64,000 nt of DNA from Sipunculus nudus (Eukaryota; Annelida; Sipuncula; Golfingiida; Sipunculidae): the NCBI GenBank assembly GCA_026874595.1, contig CM049317.1, forward strand, positions 39,828,401 through 39,892,400, read 5' to 3'. This document shows positions 53,030-63,519 of the stretch, piece by piece (position 1 is the stretch's first letter; every line of letters starts with the position of its first letter). The notes below the pieces were generated by a model. The model searched no databases, was not told the DNA's origin, and worked only from the letters and a program-made list of their open reading frames with translations. A program made the position numbers and the translations under genes.

Positions 53030-54060
53030 GGGCTCAAATTTTAACCATTTGCCTTAGAATCTTCAAACTTGACATCCAGGGAGATCTGTGAAAAGTCTCC
53101 TTGGAAACGTGAATTAAGGTCTCTGTTACCCAAATTTTTTGAGCTATGGGGCTCATAGGCACCCCTCAGAATAATTGAAAATTTGATACCAAAGAAGAGG
53201 CACAAATCATAACCATGGGGCCCAGTATCTTCTAACTTGACATCCTGAGAGTTCCTCAAAAGTTCTCCCCTGAAACCTGAAATTGGGTCACAGTGACCTA
53301 TATTCTCAGAGTTTTGGGATATGTTTGAGCAACCCAGAAACAATGCAAAATACACACAAATTGCCAGATTCCTCATGAAAGGCTGGTTGGATTGTCATCA
53401 AATTTATTGTGCTTATGGGTCTTGATGAAATTAAGCTAATATGCATGAACAATGATGCCACCTATATTAGTTAGTTGTCTGTGCAAGGACATTATCAACA
53501 TGTCAGTCGGCTGAGCGTCATGACCAATGGGTCACTTGTTTCTATTTTTTATACAATCAGATGAAGCAGTTCCTCCGTGAACAGGGGGCACAAATCGTAA
53601 CCGTTACCTAGAAACTTCTAACTGTACATCCTGACCTAGAAACTTCTAACTATACATCCAGGGAGGTCCTAGAAAAATCTCCATGGAAACCTGAAATTAG
53701 GTCATGGTGACCTATATTTTGTGAAGTACAGGCTGAAAACATGATATCGAACACCGAGTCAGTCATACAGGGCACAAATTGTACCCGCTAGATCTAGAAT
53801 CTTCTAACATGAATCCAGGCAGGTCCTGGGTAAATCTGCATGGAAACCTGAAATAAGGTCATGGTGCCCTATATTCTGTGAACTGTAGACAAAAACATGA
53901 TATTTAGCACCCTGAAATCAGATGAGCACAAACTGTATCTGCTAGTCCTAGAATGATCCAATGTTAGTCTTGGGAAATCATCAAGTAAACCTGTAATTAG
54001 GTTATGGTGACCTATATGATAGCCAAAACATTGGCTGAGCGCCATGACCCATAAGTCACT
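53030..54060 (+). repeat. Diverged copies of the ~350-bp dispersed family
   Basis: Ordered words of the 44118 family recur (cttgacatccagggaga, gtgaaaagtctccttgg, aaggtctctgttaccca, ggggctc, aataattgaaaatttg), then three or more more-diverged versions with 'aaacctgaaattaggtcatgg' and 'tgacctatattttgtgaa' near 53690, 53850 and 53990. Confidence 0.75.
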
Positions 54061-54656
54061 TGTATTAATAAAGAGCTGACTCTATCTGTATCACATACAG
54101 TTAATATGGAATTGAGAAACCTGTTTCCCACTTTTTGTTACTATGGATCCTGTAAATGTTTAAATGCATATAAAGTATTATACATTTAAAGGTAGAGATT
54201 GTTGAGATTCAGTACTTCAGAGTTAGTAAATGTGTGTATTATGCACATACCTTGACCATCTGATATTTAGCAGATTAAGCAGTAGTTTTAACATTCTTTG
54301 GATCCCTTTGCTATATATATATAGACAAAAATGCTTTTCTATTACAAGTACATTAATTTTAGGAGCACAAACAAGATCACATGTATTTGGAACAAAGAGA
54401 AAGGAAACTGTGCATGCAGAATATAGACTTTTCATTAATATTGCTAAATGGTTGTAGCATTTGGATTTACATTTTCGAGTGCAAAAATATAACAAAAAAT
54501 GTAACCTCTTTTCTGTGTACCAGCATTACCTATTTTTCTATCGTGGGCAAATTTGGCTGAGCACCATGACCCATTGATCACTTATTATTCTTATTATCAT
54601 TATTATTATTAATGGCTTGTTTTGATTTTAAAATTGAATGTCCGTTTATTTTCCAG

Positions 54657-54749
54657 CCCATGCCCGGGGAGCTCGCCTCGTCTCTCTACAGAGACGATGA
54701 AACCATTCCTCTTGTCAACAAACTCAAGAAAAGCTTCGACTACGCCGAG
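54657..54749 (+). CDS. Gene B exon (93 bp): PMPGELASSLYRDDETIPLV...
   Basis: Acceptor TTTATTTTCCAG, donor GTAAAT, 31 codons: PMPGELASSLYRDDETIPLV, NKLKKSFDYAE. Base composition is markedly more GC-rich than its surroundings. The second codon is ATG, so this may be the first coding exon of a new gene downstream of gene A. An alternative 3' exon of gene A is also possible. Not recognised. It is phase 0 at its end and fits the microexon at 63040. Confidence 0.72.
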
Positions 54750-54925
54750 GTAAATCCACATAACCTTACAAAAATCTCATTTTTTGTCTCAATGATAACT
54801 AAAACTTTGGCAAAGGCTAACTCATCACTACTATCATAGAAGGGGAAGAATTTAACAACCCAATAACACAAAGGCGGCGGCTTACGTAAGTCTCATGTCG
54901 GACGACCCAGTCGTGGTTTCGATTA

Positions 54926-54985
54926 CGGTCGTAATGAGCGCGGTCGGGATGGGCGTGGTCGGGATTGGCGTGGTCGGGCTGGGCG
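54926..54985 (+). repeat. 15-bp module array, copy 2
   Basis: Exactly four units: CGGTCGTAATGAGCG, CGGTCGGGATGGGCG, TGGTCGGGATTGGCG, TGGTCGGGCTGGGCG, followed by TGCCGGTTTAT. The inverted partner at 61700-61774 shares the TGCCGGTTTAT border. Confidence 0.9.
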
Positions 54986-55284
54986 TGCCGGTTTATGGTT
55001 TAAACATATTTATTTAACCAGGATTACAAAAATAGCCGTTAGGCTAATGCAAATGTTTTCCTGGGAAACATACATACAAACAAAGATTCAGTACAAATAC
55101 ATGGTGATGACAAGTTAACATAGTAACACTAACATAGTGTAAACAAACATATACGTTAAAAAAAATAAAACAAAAATAGAAAAAAAAACACACACACACA
55201 TACTCCATATACAAAAGTGCCTATTACATAGTTACATCAGATCCATTAAAGTATCAGACAGTTTAAATGAAATTACTATCAAAA

Positions 55285-57420
55285 TCAAAATCGTTTTGTG
55301 TTCCTTATGTATCTGTATACGTGACTAAAGAGTTTAAAATTATCTGTAGTAGTCAGGGAGCTACTGCCACAAAGTAAAATTCTAACTATTTCTAACTTAG
55401 TTTTCCTAGAATAATTTTCATTTATATGTGGCAATGCAAAACAGCAAAATTCCTGCAAACTAGCAAGAAGTGTGTGTCTCTGTTCAATATAAAGTGGGCA
55501 GTCCAAGAAATAATGAACAACAGTTTCGTTGGCGAGATCACATTCACAAGTTGGCTTTTCAGTTAAGTTGACCTTAAACAGAGTACTGTTTAGGGTGCTG
55601 CAGTCAGTGCGTAACCGCGTGTGTAGGATATTATCACGTCGTATACCACTGAAGAAATAATTTGGGGGCTTTTTTGGATAAAACATATCGCACAGTGCGT
55701 TTTTAAATGCAGTGGTAGAAGTAATTGCTCTCACCTTTTCTGGTAAGAAATTCCAAATTTTAACTGCCGTAGGAATAAATGAATGTTGTCCGGCATGGAG
55801 TCTGAATACTGGTACTCTGTACTCGCTGGTATTTCTTAGGTTATACGAGCCTTGTTTGCATTTATAACCGGATAATGTCTTTATCAGATAAGGAGGACCC
55901 AGGTTCTTTATTATTTTATAGAAAGTCGTGACAATTTTTACTTTCCTACGTACAGACAATGTAGGCCAACCAAGCTCGTTTAACAGTTGTGTGCTGCTGC
56001 ACCATCTTGTTGCGCCAGTGCACAGTAGCATGCCTTTGCGCTGAACACTTTCTAGATTGTTCGCCTGTACTACAGAACAATTGTTAAATAGTATAGCCCC
56101 ATATTCGAAGACAGAAATCACCATTGATTTATACAGTCTATCTAGGACTTTTTTAGATAAAATGAACTTGAATTTTTGAAGCATTCCTATTCGTCTTGAT
56201 GCTTTAGTACAAAGATGCCGAATATGGTCACCCCAGCTCAAGTCTTGAGAAAGCAGTATTCCTAGATGAGATAACTGTTCTACCTCAGATATAACAGTTT
56301 GATTTAATATAAGGGCGGGATGAGATTGTTCTTGATATTTCCTTGAAAATGTTATGACTTTTGACTTAGTACTATTGAATGTAATGTGCCATTGTGAAGA
56401 CCATTCCTCTAATTTTAATAGGTCACTATTTAGAGATTGGGCCGAGGCCACAGGTGATTTAATCTGGGTGTACAAGCAAGTATCGTCAGCGTACATACGT
56501 ATAGTGTTTGTGATACCATAAGATATATCATTAACATAAACTAAATACAATAGCGGCCCGAGAATAGAGCCCTGTGGAACTCCTGCTTGTATATGAACAG
56601 TGTTTGATCTGTGGCCCTGGAGTAGAACTCTCTGTGATCGATCGTGTAGATAGGACCCGAACCATTTCAGAATTTGTCCTGAAATGCCCATTTGCTGCAA
56701 TTTAAAGAGGAGGCCCCTGTGCCACACCTTGTCAAAGGCCTTGGATACATCGAGGCAGATTAATCTTGTATCCATACCTTCATCAAATCCCCTATATATA
56801 ATATTAACAAGTTCAATCAGCTGGTACAATGGACTATCATTTTTCTTGTATGCAGAATTTATTGGTATAAGTACTTTGTGCCGAGTGAAGTATTCATAAC
56901 ATTTATTATAGACTAACCTCTCGAATATTTTAGATACATTATTCAACAGCGAAATGGGTCTATAATTTTGGATTCTGGAACGGTCTCCTTTTTTAAATAC
57001 GGGAATAACATTAGCTGTTTTCCATGTAGAAGGATATTTTCCGGTTAACAATGACTTATTAAATAATTTGCAAAGCGGAGTGGCAAGTATGCAAGACATC
57101 TTTTTTAAAATGAGATTACATATTCCACCAGGACCTATGGCTTTGCCCAATTTAAGATTGTTCATGACCTGTTCTACTTCCGTAGGATTTAGTTGAAGTG
57201 ATGACAAAAGATCATGTTGTATATTATTCAGAGGTGGGAGCTGCGTGGAATCGACATCTTCGGGAAGGATGGCCTGACTGCTAAAGTAATTATTGAAAGC
57301 TTCAGCCTTTTCAGTAGGGTCATGTATGATATCTTCATCCACTTCCAATGGTGGTATTGGGGAATGTGTTTTTTGTGCCCAGCAAGCCATGACTGATTTT
57401 CCACCACAGCTTAGAATCAT
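55285..57420 (-). CDS. LINE ORF2, reverse transcriptase part
   Basis: RT motifs in order: VIPVFKKGDRSRIQNYRPIS, LLNNVSKIFERLV, DTRLICLDVSKAFDKVWHRG, IQAGVPQGSILGPLLYLVYV and the catalytic IRMYADDTCLY. Then the thumb region with LNQTVISEVEQLSHLGILLS and a Cys/His-containing C-terminus (CECDLANETVVHYFLDCPLY). It copies element RNA at the nicked target. It is separated from the endonuclease part by a one-base frameshift near the GGGG at 57359-57362. The Met at 57420 is not a natural start. Confidence 0.93.
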   Translation of the reverse strand: MILSCGGKSVMACWAQKTHSPIPPLEVDEDIIHDPTEKAEAFNNYFSSQAILPEDVDSTQLPPLNNIQHDLLSSLQLNPTEVEQVMNNLKLGKAIGPGGICNLILKKMSCILATPLCKLFNKSLLTGKYPSTWKTANVIPVFKKGDRSRIQNYRPISLLNNVSKIFERLVYNKCYEYFTRHKVLIPINSAYKKNDSPLYQLIELVNIIYRGFDEGMDTRLICLDVSKAFDKVWHRGLLFKLQQMGISGQILKWFGSYLHDRSQRVLLQGHRSNTVHIQAGVPQGSILGPLLYLVYVNDISYGITNTIRMYADDTCLYTQIKSPVASAQSLNSDLLKLEEWSSQWHITFNSTKSKVITFSRKYQEQSHPALILNQTVISEVEQLSHLGILLSQDLSWGDHIRHLCTKASRRIGMLQKFKFILSKKVLDRLYKSMVISVFEYGAILFNNCSVVQANNLESVQRKGMLLCTGATRWCSSTQLLNELGWPTLSVRRKVKIVTTFYKIIKNLGPPYLIKTLSGYKCKQGSYNLRNTSEYRVPVFRLHAGQHSFIPTAVKIWNFLPEKVRAITSTTAFKNALCDMFYPKKPPNYFFSGIRRDNILHTRLRTDCSTLNSTLFKVNLTEKPTCECDLANETVVHYFLDCPLYIEQRHTLLASLQEFCCFALPHINENYSRKTKLEIVRILLCGSSSLTTTDNFKLFSHVYRYIRNTKRF

Positions 57421-58723
57421 GATACTCTACGTCTAGCTGATTACTTATTTTATTCCAATAACTTTTCTTTTGCTTTCTGATCTCGGATACAACCATATTT
57501 CTTGCCTTTTTAAAGGACGCGTAATGGTCCGGCTGGTTATTACTTTTAAACCTTTTCCATGCCCTATTTCTTTGTCTTATCATGCGTCTTATGTTTGCAT
57601 TCATCCACGGCTTGTCAGTTGGTCGAATGGTTACTGTTTTTAATGGAACAGATTGTTTAATTGCATACGTAATTATATCACAAACTGATACTGCAATGTC
57701 GTCTACGGAATCAAAAACATCATATAATGCATCCCACGGAGCATTTTGAAGACATTCTTCAAGCATTATAAAGTTTGTTTCGTTATATTTAAAAATTTCA
57801 CGTTCATATGATTTCGGTTTATACACCTTGAGCAAAACCGACCAGGCCGTGACAGCATGGTCGCAATTTGAAAGCGGTGACATTAAGTGAACATTAGTAA
57901 GACGTCCGGGCGAATCAGTGATTAGTAAATCAAGCAAGCTAGAACTATTCTCTGTTACTCTTGTTGGTTCGGAAATAAGCTGCTGTAGTCCTAATTGTTG
58001 TAGTACATTTAAGAGTTCATTGCCAAGTTCACTAACATCATGGTTAGAATACCACTTCACACACCTGTCATTGAAATCGCCAGATACAATCACAGCGTAT
58101 GGATTTTTTGCTAGAGCACTGTTTAGACTTTGTGTCAATTTATCTAAGAATAATTTGCGAACTTCGCTTGACTGGCCTGGAGGTCTGTAATATACCCCTA
58201 TAATCACTCGTTGTTTTCGTACGTGTATTTCTGTCCATAAACACTCAGTGTCTGGCTGTTCAAGATCGTAACTTCTAGAGTATGTGAGGTGATCTCTTAT
58301 AAAAAGTGCTACCCCACCCCCATGCCTATTCCTATCTCTACGTAAAACAAGATGAAAACTGGGTAAGGAAACGGAGGTATCATGGATACTACCATCTAGC
58401 CATGTTTCTGAAACACATACAATATCCATATTTTCTGTGATTGTTACATGCTGAAGTTCTGACAGTTTTCCCTCCGCCAATATACTTCTCACATTAATGT
58501 GGCACATCTTTAGATTATGTTTATTCCGTGAAACATTTATTTGCGGGCCCGGGTTAGGATGGACATCTATGCTAGTTGACATTAGTAATTTGTAAAGTTC
58601 GGTGAGATGTCTTTTACTTAATATGTTTGCTTTGAGTTGCTTGCACATTGCAAAACGTGATGTTAAAGTTTTGTTGTAGAAAAGACCAATAGCAGCGCGA
58701 TACTGAACTATAGAATCACCCAT
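57335..58723 (-). CDS. LINE ORF2 N-terminus with 2A-like motif and APE endonuclease
   Basis: Residues 53-60 read DVHPNPGP after a leucine-containing stretch (LTELYKLLMSTSI), a 2A-like sequence. The endonuclease follows, with CHINVRSI, VCVSETWLD, RHGGGVALFIRD, VYYRPPG, VIVSGDFNDRCV and SNCDHAVT, the Asn, Glu, Tyr, Asp/Asn and Asp-His residues of exonuclease III-type enzymes. It nicks target DNA. The frame ends shortly after KLWWKISHGLLG because of the frameshift. ATG at 58723 is the first in frame. Confidence 0.92.
   Translation of the reverse strand: MGDSIVQYRAAIGLFYNKTLTSRFAMCKQLKANILSKRHLTELYKLLMSTSIDVHPNPGPQINVSRNKHNLKMCHINVRSILAEGKLSELQHVTITENMDIVCVSETWLDGSIHDTSVSLPSFHLVLRRDRNRHGGGVALFIRDHLTYSRSYDLEQPDTECLWTEIHVRKQRVIIGVYYRPPGQSSEVRKLFLDKLTQSLNSALAKNPYAVIVSGDFNDRCVKWYSNHDVSELGNELLNVLQQLGLQQLISEPTRVTENSSSLLDLLITDSPGRLTNVHLMSPLSNCDHAVTAWSVLLKVYKPKSYEREIFKYNETNFIMLEECLQNAPWDALYDVFDSVDDIAVSVCDIITYAIKQSVPLKTVTIRPTDKPWMNANIRRMIRQRNRAWKRFKSNNQPDHYASFKKARNMVVSEIRKQKKSYWNKISNQLDVEYHDSKLWWKISHGLLGTKNTFPNTTIGSG
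58544..58567 (-). other. 2A-like ribosome-skipping motif
   Basis: It encodes DVHPNPGP. Known 2A consensus is D(V/I)ExNPGP, with skipping between the last Gly and Pro. Here His replaces Glu, and Ile sits where Gly often precedes the Asp. 2A-like motifs at the N-terminus of ORF2 are documented in CR1-type LINEs of marine invertebrates. Activity of this variant is untested. Confidence 0.65.
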
Positions 58724-59929
58724 TAGAGAAACCGGTCCTTTTAAAGTACCCTAAGTACCAGGTCATTGATTCACATGCATCACGGTCAAAACTTTTCTTA
58801 ACAGGATATATGTAAAAAATCATTATTATACCCTGACTATCCATATATGAGCATAGTTTGATGATACTACCAAGATCGGATCTGTTGTGAAATAACACCA
58901 TTTGTAAATACGACATAAAACCTAATGAACAAAACAAAACAATCATAGACGAGACAAAAGACGGGCGAAGGACTACACAGTAACACAAAAATGCAAACAA
59001 ATATGAATATGACATGTTATAAAGGGTGTCGAGTAATGGGCTGTCTAGATGTTCACTTTGTATTACAAATGTTTAAATCTGCATGTGACCCAGGATATTT
59101 TCCAGGTTATGTTTTCTATTGTGATATTACAATATATGTAGTTTGAAAGTGCAAAAGACCCTGAAATTTTTCCAGGGTTATATTCTCTGGATAATTTAAA
59201 AGAAACTTTGTGAATGAAATGTAGCTTGTTCGTATCTCACTAAATATAACATACCTATATGAAAGAAATGCATGAAAATAATAGAATTTTTACCTCTTAC
59301 ACATTATTGAAGAACAAGTGACAAATAGAAATAATAATATTATCTCAGTACTACCACAAAAGTAAACAGTGAGCGAATGTATCATGCGACAGACGCACGA
59401 GTTTTGGTACCGGTCAGGCTTGGACGAAATGAATGGTTACCATAGTACTACCCCAAGAGTCAAATATGATCCTAGGCCAGATACCAAACAGCATGTTAGC
59501 AGTGTTTCGGGTTTGTGGTGACGACCAGTGTACTAATTAACCCTGTGCTGAAAACCAGGTGTGAGAGGTACTTAAATATTTAAGTGTAGACGATTTACTC
59601 ACACCTGCAGCGGTAACCGTTCGAATCACGTACGCTCCCTAGCGTTGTACTCCAGGAACCCGTGTTGTGTGAGATTGAATACATGCACTTTCGTGACGTT
59701 ACAGTTATGCAATCACTATTTTGACTGGAAACTTGTTATGCGATTGGAGACACAAGACCTATGTGCATCGATTTAGTTTGTAAACAACAATCGCATAACT
59801 ACCCGACTGCGTAAGCGAAAACACAAAAGAAAAATTTTGCTTTTTTTTTTTTTAAGGTTGGAAGCTTTCCTGTTAAAAAAAGTTATGTAGGTGGATATGT
59901 AAATATACAAATTACTATCTGAAAACACA
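58724..59929 (-). other. Spacer between LINE ORF1 and ORF2
   Basis: A 1.2-kb AT-rich stretch. A hydrophobic 99-residue frame (58716-59015) touches the ORF2 start, with no recognised family. Part could be a later insertion. Confidence 0.45.
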
Positions 59930-60877
59930 TTATTCATATCTAGCACCGAGATCGAAAGGTGAAAAAGTGTTAATCAAAAACACTAATCTAAACCTGATAG
60001 TCCGGGAGAGGGAGGCCAGGTCTTCTTTTGTTGTAACTGTTTTGATGTTGTCATTGTGGAGTCGAATAAAAATCTTGCCGTCGTATGTCCATGTGTCCTT
60101 TATTTTGGATCGACGTTTCAGTTCACGACCGTGGAAAGCGAGATTCGCTCTTAATTTGGTCAAATCTTCAGACACTAATATTCCCGAAAGACTACCTGCG
60201 TTTCGCTGATTTTTTGTCGACCGCAGTATTTTAACTTTTGCCTTGTGGTTCGTGAGTTTAAGTAGCACAGGACGGGGCTTGGCATCAGAGGCTTTATTAG
60301 GTTTGCCGACACGGTGCATACGGCATATATCACTGTCCTCTAGTTTTAGTTTCAGTGAGCTTGTTAAAGTTTCCTGCACTTTAAAGTCCAAGTTCTCATC
60401 TGGAGTCTCGGTGATACCAAACACTCTCACAGAGTTTCGACGGCTATATTGTTGCTGTTCATCTAAAGCGTTATATAGGGACTGCAGTTCTGAATTAACC
60501 TGTGCTAGTTTATTTTCGCAGAATTTTAGCTGTTCCTTGATCTGTGTTATTTCATTCCTCTGGTCATTGATAACCTTTTGTTGTTCAGCTAATTTAGCGT
60601 CAAGTTTATCATTTAAATATTCTGCATGCAGCTGCAAAAACTCTGCTAATAACCCCACAGTGAGAGGAGCATCAGGGTCCAGGCTTGTCAGAGCTGCCCT
60701 GATAGGGTTCACAGATGCAGTAGATGCAGTGTTGGCGATGTTTTCTGCCATGGCTGATTTTGGCCGTTTTTCACAGAGGTTCGGGGTGCTGGGTGATATA
60801 GAGCTATCAGAGCCACGGGTGCGCTTGTTTTGAGTTCCTAATGGCGTTACGGGAGTGAGATCTTGTGATTCACTCAT
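59930..60877 (-). CDS. LINE ORF1 (nucleic-acid-binding protein)
   Basis: Start MSESQDLTPVTPLGTQNK at the ATG at 60875-60877; an upstream in-frame Met at 61006 gives a less typical leader. A Ser/Pro-rich N-terminus precedes a coiled coil (KLDAKLAEQQKVINDQRNEI, QIKEQLKFCENKLAQVNSEL). A globular part follows with QQYSRRNSVRVFGI, ICRMHRVGKPN, PRPVLLKLTNHKAKVKIL and DTWTYDGKIFIRL, the layout of L1-ORF1/transposase_22-like proteins (coiled coil, RRM-like domain, C-terminal domain). It likely forms multimers on element RNA. It is intact. Confidence 0.88.
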   Translation of the reverse strand: MSESQDLTPVTPLGTQNKRTRGSDSSISPSTPNLCEKRPKSAMAENIANTASTASVNPIRAALTSLDPDAPLTVGLLAEFLQLHAEYLNDKLDAKLAEQQKVINDQRNEITQIKEQLKFCENKLAQVNSELQSLYNALDEQQQYSRRNSVRVFGITETPDENLDFKVQETLTSSLKLKLEDSDICRMHRVGKPNKASDAKPRPVLLKLTNHKAKVKILRSTKNQRNAGSLSGILVSEDLTKLRANLAFHGRELKRRSKIKDTWTYDGKIFIRLHNDNIKTVTTKEDLASLSRTIRFRLVFLINTFSPFDLGARYE

Positions 60878-61050
60878 TGTCCAACAAAGTATATAACAGT
60901 CAATATGGGAATATATGTAACTCCTACCTTTAAAAATTGCACAACACTGCTCTCTCCATATATGACAGTGTACAACGGAAATTTTTGCGAGTGTCCTTTC
61001 TTCCAAAATTGCGAAAAATTTACACTGATGTAGTCATTTTAGGTGTTTAA

Positions 61051-61699
61051 TATCCAGGCTTGGTAAGATCAAATTCAAACCGCAGGCATTTGCGTCATTT
61101 TTAGAGGTTTGCGCCCAACACTCAAGTTTGCATTAGGCTACTGCCTTCATGCGTCACGCTCGGGAGCAGCACAAAACACGTCCGCACACCTCGACAGACA
61201 CCGGAGATACAAAGCGAGATTGGTGCTGCTGCTGCTGCGAATGTTTGTAAAGACGAGTTTTTGCAGCTGTTTAAACAGCGTTGTAGGAAACCTCTGTGCC
61301 GCCAATTAACTAATTAATCGGTGTTGGACAGGTTTCCTTCCTTCGACGTACTTCTACAGGTTACTGGGTTGCTTACATCAACAAATGTTGTTTGGTACTG
61401 AAATCGTTTATAATGGAATGAACTATCGTTATTTTCCCTGATAAATGTCCAGTAACAAGAATTAGCTGTGTAAAAATAGCTTTCAAGGTCGATTTTTGTC
61501 GTCAAAACCTGGAAATGTTGTTAATTTGTATATATACCGTACATTGAAATGCATTCACGTGCAGCTCATAAAAAAAAACACTTATCGTCAACCAGCTGTT
61601 GAAATATAACAATATTGAGGGAATAAGTAATATTCAAGTTCCATAAGAGCCGTCGCGTCCATGCCAAGCAGCAGCAATCTTGCTTTGTATAAACCGGCA
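61051..61699. other. Intergenic stretch, no feature
   Basis: No exon or repeat that I can support. Confidence 0.4.
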
Positions 61700-61774
61700 C
61701 GCCCAGTCCTACCACCCCAATCCCGACCATGTCCAAGAACCGCGCGCCCATCCCGACCGCGCTCATTACGACTG
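61700..61774 (-). repeat. 15-bp module array, copy 3
   Basis: Five 15-bp units in inverted orientation relative to 54926-54985, with the same TCGTAATGAGCG start and TGCCGGTTTAT end (complemented). The middle unit is atypical (tgtccaagaaccgcg on the plus strand). Confidence 0.88.
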
Positions 61775-62560
61775 ACACCGTGGTTTCTGCTAATGCTGAA
61801 TCCTGGATGTTTATTCTGAAAATATGAAAATAACATCATTGATGGATCCCGAGCGCAAGTGTTACACTAGTCTGTAACTCTTAATGTTAGTATAACTGAT
61901 GTCTAACCAAATATAAATAAAAGTTGCATGATAATATTTGCATCTGAACTAACCCTTTTCTTGTCCATGTGGCTTTTCATAATATGGTAATACCTTACTT
62001 CAACCACGACTACGTTCTCTAGTGGGATGAAGTTAATTAAAAAAATAATAATATACTACCGCAATAAACCAGGATGAAACTCATAGCATTATAATGTGAA
62101 TGTATCCAGTAATATTACTAGCTTTATATATGTGTGTGTGTCTGTGTGTGAGTTACAGGTACAGTGTGTATTCAGACAATGATAACATAGAGTCATGTTT
62201 AAACCAGTTTATTTTATACAAGCTATACAATGATTAATGCACTTGATCTCAGCACTGACACCTATGTTCGGGACTACATATTTATACATTGTATCAAGTA
62301 AATCGTAAATCATTCACACTTGTACGTGTTAGCACTTCGAATTGTTTTCATAATAAGAAAATATCACTTTTAGTCACACAGTAACCTTTTTCAAAACCTG
62401 CACAATACCACTATTCACTGATAAACCAATTTTTTTGGATTTTGCTCATTTTACAAAAGTTTTAAAACAAATGAACTTTGAACATAAATGTTCGCCTTAT
62501 ACGCTTAAGGGAAATTTTGATACATATAAGATACATACTCCGTGGGTCGTGTAACATGCG
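61775..62560. other. Intergenic or intronic stretch
   Basis: A short (GT)n near 62131-62150. Otherwise nothing. Confidence 0.4.
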
Positions 62561-62562
62561 GT

Positions 62563-62665
62563 TAGAAACAGGCTTTTAATATAAGGTAAGAAACAGACTT
62601 TTAATATAAGGTAAGAAACAAGCTTTTAATATAAGGTAAGAAACAGGCTTTTAATATAAGGTTTT
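62563..62665 (+). repeat. 25-bp tandem repeat, four copies
   Basis: The unit AAGAAACAGGCTTTTAATAT + AAGGT is repeated with one or two changes per copy. The first copy begins gttagaaacagg. Confidence 0.95.
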
Positions 62666-62786
62666 CTTTAGGGATCATGAAATTTTTTAGTCGTCTTAAT
62701 GGCTAATTGGGATGGTCACGACGGGTGTACTTTTCAATCAAATATAATTAATTTACCTTATTCAATTATGAATAACACATCAAAAT

Positions 62787-62850
62787 CATAATAATAATAA
62801 TAACAATAATTTTCATTATTATTAATATTTTTGTTATTATTATTGTAAAT
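62787..62850. repeat. TAA/TTA triplet inverted repeat
   Basis: An (AAT)n run with one AAC interruption is followed after a TTTTC spacer by a (TTA)n run with a GTT interruption, so the tract can fold on itself. Confidence 0.85.
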
Positions 62851-63039
62851 AAATAAACAATGACCAGGAAGTTTGCATTGTTCTCAAACTTTGCAGGACA
62901 TGACCAGTCAATGTGTGAAAATATACGTTTCAAATGATTTAATATTTAAATATATTGTGATAACTAACATGAATGTTCACTCGATATAAGTATGTACTGA
63001 TCACTTTACTTTCGATTTTAATTTTCCATCTCTTGTTAG

Positions 63040-63072
63040 ATAACCAGTGCTCTAAAACTCTCAAATTCTCGC
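63040..63072 (+). CDS. Candidate gene B microexon (33 bp): ITSALKLSNSR
   Basis: A strong acceptor (ATTTTCCATCTCTTGTTAG) and perfect donor (GTAAGT) bracket eleven codons in phase 0, continuing FDYAE from 54657-54749. So short a frame cannot be proven coding; the splice sites carry the call. Confidence 0.42.
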
Positions 63073-63519
63073 GTAAGTCCTATTGAGGCTTTAAATGGAT
63101 GATCAGTGGTGACAGTTTATCTTAAAGGGTGGGAGGATGAATCATAGGGGAAGTTGGAACAATTATGTTGTAAACCTACACGGATATTCTGATTATCATC
63201 AGAATTTTTCAGTTATGATTACATTAAAATATATGATGGATATAAAATTTAAATTCTACAAACCATATCATTGATATTAAAATTTAATCCTTTTACAGAG
63301 TTAAATGTGTTCTGTATTTCTTCAAAACTGTGGTGGGAAGTCAAAGAGGGGGCTGGTACGGTGGGAACAAGACTTCAGAGCTTTATGAATTATATTTAGA
63401 TTTTGACAACAAGTTCATAACATATTTTTGCTATATGTGGATACGACTGTGACGAAACAGAAGAACTCGCACTTGAAAGGTCAAAATAAGAGATGGATGA
63501 ACATGTGCTAACATGTGCT
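63073..63519. other. Non-coding stretch
   Basis: Nothing identifiable. Confidence 0.4.

Larger units (their letters stand above)
55000..61050 (-). mobile_element. CR1/Jockey-type LINE, about 6 kb
   Basis: Minus-strand ORF1 (59930-60877) and ORF2 (58723 down to 55285, one frameshift) with an APE-type endonuclease followed by a reverse transcriptase. Both borders are approximate: the 3' end lies near 55000, next to the 15-bp module, and the 5' end is upstream of ORF1 near 61050. The long, almost intact frames indicate a recent insertion. Between ORF1 and ORF2 lie 1.2 kb without a clear coding frame, which is long for this class. It sits antisense in a candidate intron of gene B. Confidence 0.9.
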
